Made by a program: the position numbers and the translations under genes
Notes under the pieces: model-generated
The model's database searches: none
Seen by the model: only the letters and a program-made list of their open reading frames with translations
What the model was told of the DNA's origin: nothing
NCBI RefSeq assembly: GCF_002094885.1
Contig: NZ_MSIT01000011.1
Location: 1-64,000 of the forward strand
Direction: 5' to 3'
Length of the DNA: 64,000 nt
Origin: Salibaculum halophilum
GTDB lineage: Bacteria; Pseudomonadota; Alphaproteobacteria; Rhodobacterales; Rhodobacteraceae
Shown here: positions 52,041-60,085 of the stretch, in pieces
Position numbering within the stretch: the first letter of the stretch is position 1
Layout: every line of letters begins with the position of its first letter

Positions 52041-53690
52041 CTACATGTTGGGGTAGTTCGGCCCGTCGCCCCCCTGCGGCACCGTCCAGTGGATGTTCTG
52101 GCTGGGGTCCTTGATGTCGCAGGTCTTGCAATGCACGCAGTTCTGGAAATTGATGACGAACTGTTGCTCGCCGTCCTTCTCGACGAACTCGTAGACCCCG
52201 GCGGGGCAATAGCGGGCCGAGGGGCCGGCGTATTTCGGCAGATTCACCGCGACCGGGATGCTGGCATCCTTGAGTGTCAGATGGACGGGCTGGTTTTCCT
52301 CGTGGTTGGTCATGGAATAGCTGACATTCGTCAACCGGTCGAAGGACAGCTTGCCATCGGGCTTGGGGTAGTCGATGGGCTGATGCCTGTCCGCCGGTTC
52401 GGTCGCCGCGGCGTCCGACTTGCCGTGCGCCATGGTGCCGAACAGGCTGCGCCCGAAGAGGGTATTCGTCCACATGTCGACCCCGCCCAGGGCGAGCGAG
52501 GCCCCGAGGCCCCACTTGGACCACATCGGCTTCACGTTGCGCACCTTTTTCAGGTCGCGGCCAATGGCGCCGGTGCGCACCTCGTCCTCGTAGGCGGTCA
52601 GCTCGTCGCCGGCGCGCGCGGCGCCGATCGCGTGGTGGGCGGCCTCGGCGGCGGCCTTGCCTGACAGCATTGCGTTGTGGTTGCCCTTGATGCGCGGCAC
52701 GTTGACCATGCCCACCGAACAGCCCAGCAGCGCCACTCCGGGCGCGACCATTTTCGGCATGGACTGGTAGCCGCCCTCGGAAATGGCCCGTGCGCCATAG
52801 GCCACGCGCTTGCCGCCTTCCAGAAGGTCGGCCACCATCGGGTGGTGCTTGAAGCGCTGGAATTCCATGTAGGGGTAAAGGTGCGGGTTGCGGTAGTTCA
52901 GGTGCACCACGAACCCGACGTAGACTTGGTTGTTGTCCAGGTGATAGATGAAGGACCCGCCGCCCGCGTTGCCGCCCAGCGGCCAGCCCATGGTGTGGGT
53001 GACAGACCCCTCGCGGTGCTTGGCGGGGTCGACCTCCCAGATTTCCTTCATGCCGAGGCCGTATTTCTGCGGCTCCTTGCCGGCGTCGAGGTCGTATTTG
53101 CCGATGACCTCCTTGGCCAGCGAGCCGCGCACGCCCTCGGACAGGAAGACGTATTTGCCGTGCAGTTCCATGCCCGGCTCGGTGTTGGGCCCGACAGAGC
53201 CGTCGGGCTCCAGCCCGAAGACCCCGGCGACGACGCCCTTGACCTCGCCGGTGTCGCCGTAGACCAGTTCCGAGCAGGACATGCCGGGGAAGATCTCGAC
53301 GCCCAGTTCCTCGGCCTGTTCGGCCATCCAGCGGCAGACATTGCCCATGCTGACGATGTAGGTGCCGTGGTTGTTCATCAGCGGCGGCATCGGCCAGTTG
53401 GGCACGCGGATCTTGCCGGACTCGCCCAGCATATAGAAGTTGTCGTCGCGCACCGGCACGTTGAGCGGCGCGCCCTTGTCCTTCCAGTCGGGGATCAGCG
53501 CGTCGAGGCCGCAGGGGTCGAGCACCGCGCCCGACAGGATGTGCGCGCCGACCTCGGAGCCTTTCTCAAGCACGACGACCTCGAGATCGGCATCCAGTTG
53601 CTTGAGGCGGATCGCCGCCGAAAGGCCGGCGGGCCCCGCCCCGACAATGACGACGTCGTAGTCCATGGATTCGCGTTCCATCTCGGCCAT
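52041..53690 (-). CDS. Electron transfer flavoprotein-ubiquinone oxidoreductase
   Basis: The inner-membrane enzyme passes electrons from ETF, and so from acyl-CoA dehydrogenases such as that at 60086, to ubiquinone. DVVIVGAGPAGLSAAIRLKQ is the FAD site; GCSVGMVNVPRIKGNHNAMLSGKAAAEA near residue 320 is a second FAD contact; YCPAGVYEF and CVHCKTCDIKDPSQNIHW near the C-terminus bind the 4Fe-4S cluster. Length 549 aa is exact. ATG at 53690 follows GGGAG. The divergent greA gene and an inverted repeat at 53761 lie upstream. Confidence 0.95.
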   Translation of the reverse strand: MAEMERESMDYDVVIVGAGPAGLSAAIRLKQLDADLEVVVLEKGSEVGAHILSGAVLDPCGLDALIPDWKDKGAPLNVPVRDDNFYMLGESGKIRVPNWPMPPLMNNHGTYIVSMGNVCRWMAEQAEELGVEIFPGMSCSELVYGDTGEVKGVVAGVFGLEPDGSVGPNTEPGMELHGKYVFLSEGVRGSLAKEVIGKYDLDAGKEPQKYGLGMKEIWEVDPAKHREGSVTHTMGWPLGGNAGGGSFIYHLDNNQVYVGFVVHLNYRNPHLYPYMEFQRFKHHPMVADLLEGGKRVAYGARAISEGGYQSMPKMVAPGVALLGCSVGMVNVPRIKGNHNAMLSGKAAAEAAHHAIGAARAGDELTAYEDEVRTGAIGRDLKKVRNVKPMWSKWGLGASLALGGVDMWTNTLFGRSLFGTMAHGKSDAAATEPADRHQPIDYPKPDGKLSFDRLTNVSYSMTNHEENQPVHLTLKDASIPVAVNLPKYAGPSARYCPAGVYEFVEKDGEQQFVINFQNCVHCKTCDIKDPSQNIHWTVPQGGDGPNYPNM

Positions 53691-53760
53691 GTCCGTGGCT
53701 CCCTTAGTGCTGCGCGCGACCTTGGCATATTGGGTATCGGACAAGCCATGCCGGGGCAAT

Positions 53761-53785
53761 CGCGACACGACGTTAAATTGTCGCG
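53761..53785. promoter_or_regulatory. Inverted repeat between ETF-QO and greA
   Basis: CGCGACA (53761-53767) and TGTCGCG (53779-53785) are exact complements with 11 bp between (CGACGTTAAAT). It lies 71 bp upstream of the ETF-QO start codon. The GCGAC...GTCGC form resembles sites described for RegA/PrrA redox regulators of Rhodobacter, which is only a suggestion here. Confidence 0.5.
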
Positions 53786-53863
53786 CTGCGACCCGGGCGG
53801 GGCCTTGCGGCTGCGGCGCCACCTCATATTCTCGGGTCCTGGATACGCTTCCGGAGACTTCCC

Positions 53864-53892
53864 TTGAGGCCCGGTGGCCCGTAGGGTTATGA
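53864..53892 (+). promoter_or_regulatory. Promoter candidate of greA
   Basis: TTGAGG at 53864-53869, a 17-bp spacer, and TTATGA at 53887-53892, about 38 bp before the greA ATG. Both boxes differ from consensus by two bases. Confidence 0.5.
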
Positions 53893-53930
53893 ACGCGCAC
53901 TTCAAGATTGACGCTTTTCAGGACGGACCG

Positions 53931-54401
53931 ATGGAAAAGATACCGCTGACCCGTGCCGGCTATGACAAGCTGCAGGCCGAGCTCAAGCAGCTCAAGAGCG
54001 AGGACCGCCCCGCGATCATCAAGGCGATCGCCGAGGCACGCGAACATGGCGACCTGTCCGAGAACGCCGAGTATCATTCGGCCAAGGAAAAGCAGTCCTT
54101 CATCGAGGGCCGCATCAAGGAGCTTGAAGGTGTCATGTCGCTGGCCGACGTGATCGACCCGGCCCGGATGTCGGGCGCGATCAAGTTCGGCGCCACGGTC
54201 GGGATCGTCGACGAGGACACCGACGAGGAAAAGACCTACCAGATCGTCGGCGAATACGAGGCCGACCTCGAGGCCGGTAGGCTCAACATCAAGTCGCCCC
54301 TGGCCCGGGCCCTGATCGGCAAGGAGGAGGGCGACAGCGTCGAGGTGCGCACGCCCGGCGGGGACCGCAGCTACGAGATCCTCAGCATTTCCTGGGCCTA
54401 G
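53931..54401 (+). CDS. greA: Transcription elongation factor GreA
   Basis: GreA frees backtracked RNA polymerase by promoting transcript cleavage. Residues 1-75 are the coiled-coil finger ([18 protein letters not shown], then [20 protein letters not shown] with the acidic tip DLSENAEY); the rest is the FKBP-like domain ending [15 protein letters not shown]. Length 156 aa is right. The start at 53931 matches the family; upstream codons in frame are not conserved. A membrane protein gene follows after 16 bp. Confidence 0.95.
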   Translation: MEKIPLTRAGYDKLQAELKQLKSEDRPAIIKAIAEAREHGDLSENAEYHSAKEKQSFIEGRIKELEGVMSLADVIDPARMSGAIKFGATVGIVDEDTDEEKTYQIVGEYEADLEAGRLNIKSPLARALIGKEEGDSVEVRTPGGDRSYEILSISWA

Positions 54402-54417
54402 GGCCGGAGCGCGCAGC

Positions 54418-55431
54418 ATGTCGAACCGCCAGACCCAGGCCGACGTGGCCCTGCAAGCGGGTGACAAGCCCGAGGGGCTGCGTGTCTCGGCGGTCGAGAT
54501 CGTCGCCGGGCTGCTCAGCCTGGCCTGGCTGGCCGGCTCCGCCCTTTTCTTTCTGGTGCTGCCCAGCGAGGGCGGCGGATCGGGCTTCGATACCGTGGCC
54601 TTCGTCATGACGCTGCTGGCGGTCTTTCTGCCGGTGGCGGTGATATGGGTCGCGGCCATCGCCATGCGCTCGGCCCGGATCGTGCGCGAGGAGTCGCGGC
54701 GCCTGCAGGCGGCCGTGGATGCCATGCGCCAGACCTATGTCGCCGATCGCCAGGCGCGGGGTGCCTCCGGCGTGGACCCGACGGTGGAGCGGAAACTCAA
54801 CGAGATCGCCCAGGCCGCGCAGAAGACAGAAACCACGCTGGCGACCTTTACCTCGGCCCGGCCGGGTCAGTCGGCCGCCCCGCTGGCCCCGGGGCCGCGG
54901 CCGGGCGGCGACGACCAGCCGACGCTCGCGCTGGGCACCAGCGCCGAGGACATGACCCCGCCGGTGGCGCGCTCGGACCTGATCCTGGCGCTGAATTTTC
55001 CCGATACCCAGGATGACGAGGTCGGCTTTGCCGCGCTGCGCCGGGCGCTCAAGGACCACGGCGCACGCCAGTTGATCCAGGCCAGCCAGGACGTTCTGAC
55101 CCTGCTCAGCCAGGACGGCATCTACATGGATGACCTGCACCCCGACCGCGCGCGCCCCGAGTTCTGGCGCCGCTTCGCGCGGGGCGAGCGCGGCAAGCCC
55201 GTGGCGGCCCTCGGCGGGGTGCGTGACCGCTCGTCACTGGCGCTGACGGCCGGGCGGATGCGCGAGGACACGATCTTTCGCGACGCCGCACACCATTTCC
55301 TGCGCAAGTTCGACCAGACGCTGGAAGGCTTCGAGAAAGAGGCCACCGACGAAGAGATCGTCGCCCTGTCCGAAACCCGCACCGCCCGCGCCTTCATGCT
55401 GCTGGGCCGGGTAACGGGGGCGTTCGACTAG
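54418..55431 (+). CDS. Conserved-looking membrane protein of unknown function (337 aa)
   Basis: Two membrane segments (residues 29-49 and 57-82) are followed by a basic helical region with coiled-coil character (SARIVREESRRLQAAVDAMRQTY ... NEIAQAAQKTETTLATF), a Pro/Gly-rich linker (about 145-180) and a folded C-terminal domain of about 150 residues (DLILALNFPDTQDDEVGFAALRRALKDHGARQLIQASQDVL ... AFMLLGRVTGAFD). I do not recognise it. The cytoplasmic tail could touch nucleic acid or a partner. It follows greA by 16 bp and is likely cotranscribed. Confidence 0.75.
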   Translation: MSNRQTQADVALQAGDKPEGLRVSAVEIVAGLLSLAWLAGSALFFLVLPSEGGGSGFDTVAFVMTLLAVFLPVAVIWVAAIAMRSARIVREESRRLQAAVDAMRQTYVADRQARGASGVDPTVERKLNEIAQAAQKTETTLATFTSARPGQSAAPLAPGPRPGGDDQPTLALGTSAEDMTPPVARSDLILALNFPDTQDDEVGFAALRRALKDHGARQLIQASQDVLTLLSQDGIYMDDLHPDRARPEFWRRFARGERGKPVAALGGVRDRSSLALTAGRMREDTIFRDAAHHFLRKFDQTLEGFEKEATDEEIVALSETRTARAFMLLGRVTGAFD

Positions 55432-55905
55432 GCGGCCCCCCGAACAGGAGCGGCCGGGGGAAAGTGGCGGGCCGACCACCCGTTCCGTTTCCTTGACAAG
55501 CGCGTGGGATGACGGTCGTCGGCCCCGAAGCGGACGTGGTAACGCCAAGCTCCCGCGCGGAATCGAGGGCGAAGCCCGCCGCGCATCGCCGACGCGCCCC
55601 CACGCGGCGGCGATTTGGCTGCCGCATCCGCAGAGCTTTCATATTTCATGAATTTTGCTGGCATAAAGCGTCCAGCCCATACGTCAGATCGCCACCGCGC
55701 GCGTCGGCAATGCGCGGCTCATATTACGGGGGCTATGTGGTTACGACGAGCTCGGGCATGACTTTAAAAACTCCGCACCCTGCGCAAACCTGTCTTTCGG
55801 GCGTATTGTTTGGTGTCGACCGGTCTGGCCATGACGAGGGCGTTCGCGCCCTAATCGGCACGGCGGCGCGTCCGGCTGTTCGGGGGCAGGGGCAGCGTCT
55901 GCGGC
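55432..55905. other. 474-bp region without a convincing gene
   Basis: The left 200 bp are GC-rich with several short open frames on the minus strand (one of 78 codons ending at 55428, low complexity). From about 55635 the DNA is AT-richer, with TTCATATTTCATGAATTTTG and later GACTTTAAAAACTCC. Being between the stops of two convergent genes, it needs no promoter for them. A small RNA or a lost gene is possible; I cannot name one. Confidence 0.4.
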
Positions 55906-56487
55906 TCAGCCCACGCGGCGGATCATCGTCGTGGCGCAGCGAAAGCCGAAGACGTGCCGCAGCAGGCCCAGCCGGTGCTCTCCGCCGACAACGAAGCCCC
56001 GGCGTTCGTAAAGCGCGCGCGCCCGCGGGTTGCTGTCGATCACGTCCAGCCGCAGCTCCGAGAAGCCCCGGTCGGCGGCCTCCTGCGCGATGGCCTCCAG
56101 AAGCGCGGTGCCGATGCCCTGGCCCCGCGCCTCGGGGGCGACGATGATCCCGTCCATGACGAAGCGGTGGTTTTCGACCTCGCGTTCCAGCAGGCTCAGC
56201 AGGCCGGCGCGCAGCGGTCCGCCCAGCCGGCCGTAGTGCCGGACCATGTCGCTCATGTGCCCGCCCACGAAGGCGCCGCGATACGTCTTGAACCCCACCA
56301 GGCCCTGGATGCGGCCCGCCGCATCGCGCATGGTCAGCGCGTGGGTCGGGTCCATCACGTCCTGCAGGAAGGCGAGCGCCCGGCGCCGCGGGCCCATCAA
56401 CCGGCCCAGCTTGCCGCCGAAGGCCCCCCAGTAAAGCGCGGCGACGCGCGGGCGCTCGTCCTCGGCAAACCCGCGCTCAGGCGTCAT
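55906..56487 (-). CDS. GNAT-family N-acetyltransferase (193 aa)
   Basis: GIIVAPEARGQGIGTALLEAIAQEAADRG near residue 117 is GNAT motif A, where acetyl-CoA binds (R-x-x-G-x-G/A); LRLDVIDSNPRARALYERRGF near 148 is motif B. The N-terminal part has AALYWGAFGGKLGRLMGP. Its ATG overlaps the stop of mobA by 4 bp, so it is coupled to mobA. The acceptor is not known; a toxin, antibiotic or protein N-terminus is equally possible. Confidence 0.85.
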   Translation of the reverse strand: MTPERGFAEDERPRVAALYWGAFGGKLGRLMGPRRRALAFLQDVMDPTHALTMRDAAGRIQGLVGFKTYRGAFVGGHMSDMVRHYGRLGGPLRAGLLSLLEREVENHRFVMDGIIVAPEARGQGIGTALLEAIAQEAADRGFSELRLDVIDSNPRARALYERRGFVVGGEHRLGLLRHVFGFRCATTMIRRVG

Positions 56488-57077
56488 CGCGCGACCGTCA
56501 GCGCCGCCTCGGCCCGCGCCAGGTCCTCGGGGCGGTTTACGTTGAGAAAGGACGACGGCTCGGTCGCGGGAAACTGTGCCTGCGCGGCGCCGTACTGATC
56601 CGTCCAATCCGTGACCTTGCGCAGGCCGGCCTCCAGCGCCGCGGCCAGGTCGGGGCGCAGGTCCACCGGCCAGAGGCCGAAGGTCGGGTGCAGCCCGTCC
56701 TCGGCCGCGGCGATGGCGAGGCCCATCGGGTGGCTCTCGCCCGCCAGAAGCAGCCGCGGAACGAGATCGCAGGGAAAGAAGGGCACGTCCACGGGCACGG
56801 TTACGACGTGCCGCGCCCCCATGGCCGCGGCCCAATCCAGCGCGGCCAGGATACCCGCAAGCGGCCCGGCGTGCCCAGAAACGCTGTCGGGCAGCTGCGT
56901 CAGGTCCGTCGCGAGCCCGGAATTGGTGTTGACCGCCAGCGCGGCGACCTGCGGGGCGAGCCTGCCCACCGCGCGCTGAAACAGCGTCTCGCCCCCCAGG
57001 GTCACCATGGCCTTGTCGCGGCCGCCCATCCGGGTGCCGCGCCCGCCCGCGAGTATCACGCCCAGCGGCTGTGTCAT
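56484..57077 (-). CDS. mobA: Molybdenum cofactor guanylyltransferase
   Basis: MobA adds GMP to the molybdenum cofactor to give the bis-MGD form used by DMSO-reductase type enzymes. VILAGGRGTRMGGRDKAMVTLGG is the nucleotide-binding start; VTVPVDVPFFPCDLVPRLL near residue 92 has the metal-binding Asp; SSFLNVNRPEDLARAE ends the fold. Length 197 aa is normal. It completes, with moaDE at 41187-41877, a visible part of Mo-cofactor synthesis. It is divergent from azlC, 63 bp away. Confidence 0.93.
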   Translation of the reverse strand: MTQPLGVILAGGRGTRMGGRDKAMVTLGGETLFQRAVGRLAPQVAALAVNTNSGLATDLTQLPDSVSGHAGPLAGILAALDWAAAMGARHVVTVPVDVPFFPCDLVPRLLLAGESHPMGLAIAAAEDGLHPTFGLWPVDLRPDLAAALEAGLRKVTDWTDQYGAAQAQFPATEPSSFLNVNRPEDLARAEAALTVAR

Positions 57078-57140
57078 CGGTTGCCATGCTCCCTGCGGCG
57101 CGATACGCGACCATGTCTGCCGAAATCATAGGTCAGTCTG

Positions 57141-57854
57141 ATGGCCCGATCCAAGCCGAAAAACACCTACCGCATGGGCATCCGCGATGCGCTGCCCTTC
57201 CTGCTGGTGGTGGGGCCCTTCGGGCTGCTTTTCGGGGTGGTGGCCGCCGAGTCGGGCTTGAGCGTGGCGCAGTCCATGGCCTTTTCCACGGTGGTCCTGG
57301 CGGGGGCGTCGCAACTCGCGGCCCTGCAACTGATGGTCGAGAACGCCCCGGTTCTGATCGTGGTGGCCACGGCGCTAGCGGTCAACCTGCGCATGGCGAT
57401 GTATTCGGCCTGGCTCGCGCCGTGGCTTGGCGCCGCCCCGCTGTGGCAGCGGGCGCTGGCCGCCTACGTGAACGTGGACCAGAGCTTTGCCTGCTCGGCC
57501 GTGCGCTTCGAGCAATACCCCGACTGGACGGTTGCGCAGCGCATGGCGTTCTTCTTCGGGGTGGTCACGCCGATCGCGCCGGGCTGGCTGGCGATGACCG
57601 CGCTGGGCCTGTGGTTGGGCGAGGGGATCCCGGCCTGGATGGCACTGGATTTCGCGATGCCGATCTGTTTCCTGGCGCTGATCGGGCCGATGCTGCGGAC
57701 GGCGGCGCATCTGGCCGCGGCGGGCACCTCGGTCTTGCTGGCCTTGCTGCTGGCGGGCATTCCTTACAATCTGGGGCTTCTGATCGCGGCGCTTGTAGCC
57801 ATGTCCGTGGGGGCGCGGGTCGAGCTGTGGCAGGCCCGGGGCACAGCGGCATGA
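57141..57854 (+). CDS. azlC: AzlC-family branched-chain amino acid exporter, large subunit
   Basis: Five to six membrane segments; GIRDALPFLLVVGPFGLLFGVVA near residue 12, then AGASQLAALQLM near 55 and VNLRMAMYSAWLAPWLG near 80 are the AzlC marks (NLR...YSA). Length 237 aa fits. With AzlD it forms a two-component exporter of branched-chain amino acids and analogues. Its stop overlaps azlD by 4 bp (ATGA), so the subunits are coupled. No Lrp-type azlB gene is adjacent. Confidence 0.9.
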   Translation: MARSKPKNTYRMGIRDALPFLLVVGPFGLLFGVVAAESGLSVAQSMAFSTVVLAGASQLAALQLMVENAPVLIVVATALAVNLRMAMYSAWLAPWLGAAPLWQRALAAYVNVDQSFACSAVRFEQYPDWTVAQRMAFFFGVVTPIAPGWLAMTALGLWLGEGIPAWMALDFAMPICFLALIGPMLRTAAHLAAAGTSVLLALLLAGIPYNLGLLIAALVAMSVGARVELWQARGTAA

Positions 57855-58183
57855 GCGACGGCACGATCTGGATGATCATCCTGGCAACGGGCGTCGGCAC
57901 CTTCCTGCTGCGGTTCTCGTTTCTTGGTGCGCTGGGCGGGGCCAACCTGCCAGAGTGGGTGCTGCGGCACCTGCGCTACACGGCGGTGGCCGTTCTGCCG
58001 GGGCTGGTGGCGCCGCTAGTCCTCTGGCCCGAGGCGACCGGCGGTGACCCTGATGGCCCGCGGTTTGCCGCCGCCGTTGCCACGGTCGTGGTGGGATATT
58101 TCACGCGCAACGTGCTGGCGGCCATCGGCACCGGGGCGGTCACGCTCTATGGCCTGCTCTGGCTTACGGGTCTGCCCGGATAG
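57851..58183 (+). CDS. azlD: AzlD-family small subunit (110 aa)
   Basis: Four short hydrophobic segments; ILATGVGTFLLRFSFL near residue 10, LRHLRYTAVAVLPGLVAPLV near 38 and VVVGYFTRNVLAAIGTGAV near 80 match AzlD. The start overlaps the azlC stop. It ends within the 3' end of the convergent lipoprotein gene (20-bp overlap). Confidence 0.9.
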   Translation: MSDGTIWMIILATGVGTFLLRFSFLGALGGANLPEWVLRHLRYTAVAVLPGLVAPLVLWPEATGGDPDGPRFAAAVATVVVGYFTRNVLAAIGTGAVTLYGLLWLTGLPG

Positions 58184-58778
58184 CCGTGTCGATCTGCGCG
58201 GCGGCGACGGATTTGTCGTCGCTGTCGGTCTCGCGATATTCGCTGGTCTGCACGCCGGGCACGCGCGCGAACTGATCGGCCAGGTTGTCGGGAAAGAGGG
58301 TCGTGCGAATGAACTCGAACCCCGGCAACTGCGCGAGCATCCGCGAGGTGTGAACGGTGCAGAGCGACTTGGGCGTCGGGCCGTTCTCCTGCACCAGGCG
58401 CAGGGCCAGTTCGGCGGTTTCGGGCGGGACTTCGACGTACTGGATCTGCGTGTAGTAGGTGATCCGCGAATGGTACGAGATGTAGAACTGCGCGATCCGC
58501 GGGGTGATCCCGTAGTGAACGTCGTTGCGTTCGGGGATGGAGTCGTGGCCGAAGGTGCCGGCCGGGTCCCACAGCACGCGCTGGCTGGCGTTGATCAGCA
58601 TCCCGGTGTGGGCGCCGTTGTCGCTGCCGGTGTTGCGCATGGTGTAAAGCGTCAACGCCTTCGGGCCCGGATGCGCATAGGCCTTGGCGGCGACGAATTC
58701 ATCCGGCGCCCAGACGCGGGGCGCGCCACAGGCCGCAAGCGCCAGCGGCGCGGTCAACAGGAATTTGCGCCGGTGCAT
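58164..58778 (-). CDS. Putative lipoprotein, possibly papain/NlpC-like fold (204 aa)
   Basis: MHRRKFLLTAPLALAACGAP is a lipoprotein signal with the lipobox LAAC, so Cys17 should be acylated. The mature part has NTGSDNGAHTGMLINASQRVLWDPAGTFGHDSIPERNDVHYG and later LCTVHTSRML. A His followed by a Cys/His segment could be a rearranged papain-like (NlpC/P60) site, but the order is not standard. I do not recognise the family. It may be cotranscribed with the COX subunit IV gene 16 bp upstream. A membrane or periplasmic role is sure only from the signal. Confidence 0.7.
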   Translation of the reverse strand: MHRRKFLLTAPLALAACGAPRVWAPDEFVAAKAYAHPGPKALTLYTMRNTGSDNGAHTGMLINASQRVLWDPAGTFGHDSIPERNDVHYGITPRIAQFYISYHSRITYYTQIQYVEVPPETAELALRLVQENGPTPKSLCTVHTSRMLAQLPGFEFIRTTLFPDNLADQFARVPGVQTSEYRETDSDDKSVAAAQIDTAIRADP

Positions 58779-58794
58779 CCGCGGTGCGGACCCG

Positions 58795-58929
58795 TCAGGC
58801 GCCGACCAGCGCGAGGAAGATCAGCACCACGATGATCGCGATGGTGGTCCGCACCGTGAAGGTCACGAAGCCTTCGAAGGTCTTTTCCTGTTCGGTGGTG
58901 TCCATTTCACCATGCTTGTGCTCTGACAT
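58795..58929 (-). CDS. aa3-type cytochrome c oxidase subunit IV (44 aa)
   Basis: The 44-codon frame runs from ATG at 58929 to TGA at 58797-58795. The peptide starts MSEHKHGEMDTTEQEKTFEGF and then has one membrane segment (TTIAIIVVLIFLALVGA). This is the pattern of the small subunit IV of alphaproteobacterial aa3 oxidase (COX4_pro_2), which spans the membrane once beside subunits I-III. It is so short that simple gene callers miss it. The main oxidase genes are not in the window. A lipoprotein gene follows. Confidence 0.85.
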   Translation of the reverse strand: MSEHKHGEMDTTEQEKTFEGFVTFTVRTTIAIIVVLIFLALVGA

Positions 58930-59043
58930 GTCGTGTCCTCGGATATTCAGCTGATGTCGGTGGAGACGTAGCCCATTCGCGCGAGCCTGTCAGCCCCGTT
59001 CGGCCATATGCGCAGGGCAACGCCGTGCGTTGCCGCGGCGGCC

Positions 59044-60069
59044 TCAGCAGGCGCGGAACCACCAGGCTCCGTCCGTGCCCAACGCGCGGCTGGCGCGGCC
59101 GGTCTGGTAGAGGTGATTGAGATGTGCCAGCGCCTCGACCAGCGCCAGGCCGTACTGGCCGCCCGATATCTCGCGCTTGAAGATCGGCAGGAAACAGTCG
59201 CCGGCGCGGCGCGGTTCGGACAGGTGTTCCAACAGCCGGGCCAGCGCGCCGTGGTGGTTGTCGATCAGTTGCGTCAGGCGCAGGGGCAGCCCGGTGAAAG
59301 GCAACTTGTGCCCGCCCAGAACGAGGTGCCGGTCCTCGGCCAGGGGCTGGAAACGCGCGCAACTTTCCAGCCACTCGGCGAGCGGATCGGCCTCGGGTTC
59401 GGTGGGGTAGACGCCGATGTTGGGGCTGATCGAGGGTAGCAACTGGTCGCCGGCCAGCACGAGGTCATCATCGCGCGACCAGAAGGTCGCGTGTTCCGGC
59501 GCGTGGCCGTTGCCCATGCGGATGTCCCAGTCGCGCCCGCCGATGCGGATGACCTGCGCCTCTTGCAGGCGGGTAAAGCCCAGCGGCAGCGGATGCGTGC
59601 AGTCGGCGAAGTTGAAGGGGCGTTCGGCGCGGCGCGCTTCCAGCACCGCCGGGTCCATCCCGGCGCGCTGGTAAAAGGCGATCGACCGGGCCGGGTAGGC
59701 CGGTTGTTCGTCCAGTTGCAGCATCCGCGCCATCAGCCAGCCGGTGCGCGGCATGGCCAGCTCGGCGCCGGCCGCCTGGAACCAGCCGGCCAGGCCCATG
59801 TGGTCGGGGTGGTGATGGGTGCAGATCACGCGGGTGACGGGCTTGCCCGCCAGCGGGCCAGCCAGGATCGTGTCCCAGATGCCGCGCGACTTGCGGCTGT
59901 CGAACCCGGTGTCGATCACCGTCCAGCCGTCGCCCTCGTCCAGCGCGTAGACGTTCACGTGGTCCAGCGCCATGGGCAGCGGCAGGCGCAGCCACAGAAC
60001 GCCGTCGGCAATCTCTGTCGCCGCGCCGATGTCGGGCGGCGTGTCCCAGGGATAGCGGATGCCCGTCAT
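59044..60069 (-). CDS. Metallo-beta-lactamase-fold hydrolase (341 aa)
   Basis: VICTHHHPDHMGLAGWF near residue 86 is the HxHxDH zinc motif; GNGHAPEHATFW near 190 has the next His and LVLAGDQLLPSISPN near 207 the bridging Asp; GGHKLPFTG near 252 gives the last His. The C-terminal 70 residues are helical, as in the LACTB2-like group. Such enzymes hydrolyse thioesters, phosphodiesters or lactones. ATG at 60069 is preferred; a TTG further up overlaps the acyl-CoA dehydrogenase gene. It follows that gene by 16 bp and is likely cotranscribed, which makes an acyl-thioesterase role conceivable. Confidence 0.85.
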   Translation of the reverse strand: MTGIRYPWDTPPDIGAATEIADGVLWLRLPLPMALDHVNVYALDEGDGWTVIDTGFDSRKSRGIWDTILAGPLAGKPVTRVICTHHHPDHMGLAGWFQAAGAELAMPRTGWLMARMLQLDEQPAYPARSIAFYQRAGMDPAVLEARRAERPFNFADCTHPLPLGFTRLQEAQVIRIGGRDWDIRMGNGHAPEHATFWSRDDDLVLAGDQLLPSISPNIGVYPTEPEADPLAEWLESCARFQPLAEDRHLVLGGHKLPFTGLPLRLTQLIDNHHGALARLLEHLSEPRRAGDCFLPIFKREISGGQYGLALVEALAHLNHLYQTGRASRALGTDGAWWFRAC

Positions 60070-60085
60070 GCCCCGCCTCGGACCA

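Noticed and set aside
52041-54725. 894-codon open frame on the minus strand
   Set aside because: The part beyond 53690 is antisense to greA and its neighbour and has no family-like sequence. The ETF-QO protein starts at 53690.
55428-55664. 78-codon minus-strand frame after the greA-linked gene
   Set aside because: Low-complexity Arg/Ala/Pro sequence with no ribosome site; it looks like chance.
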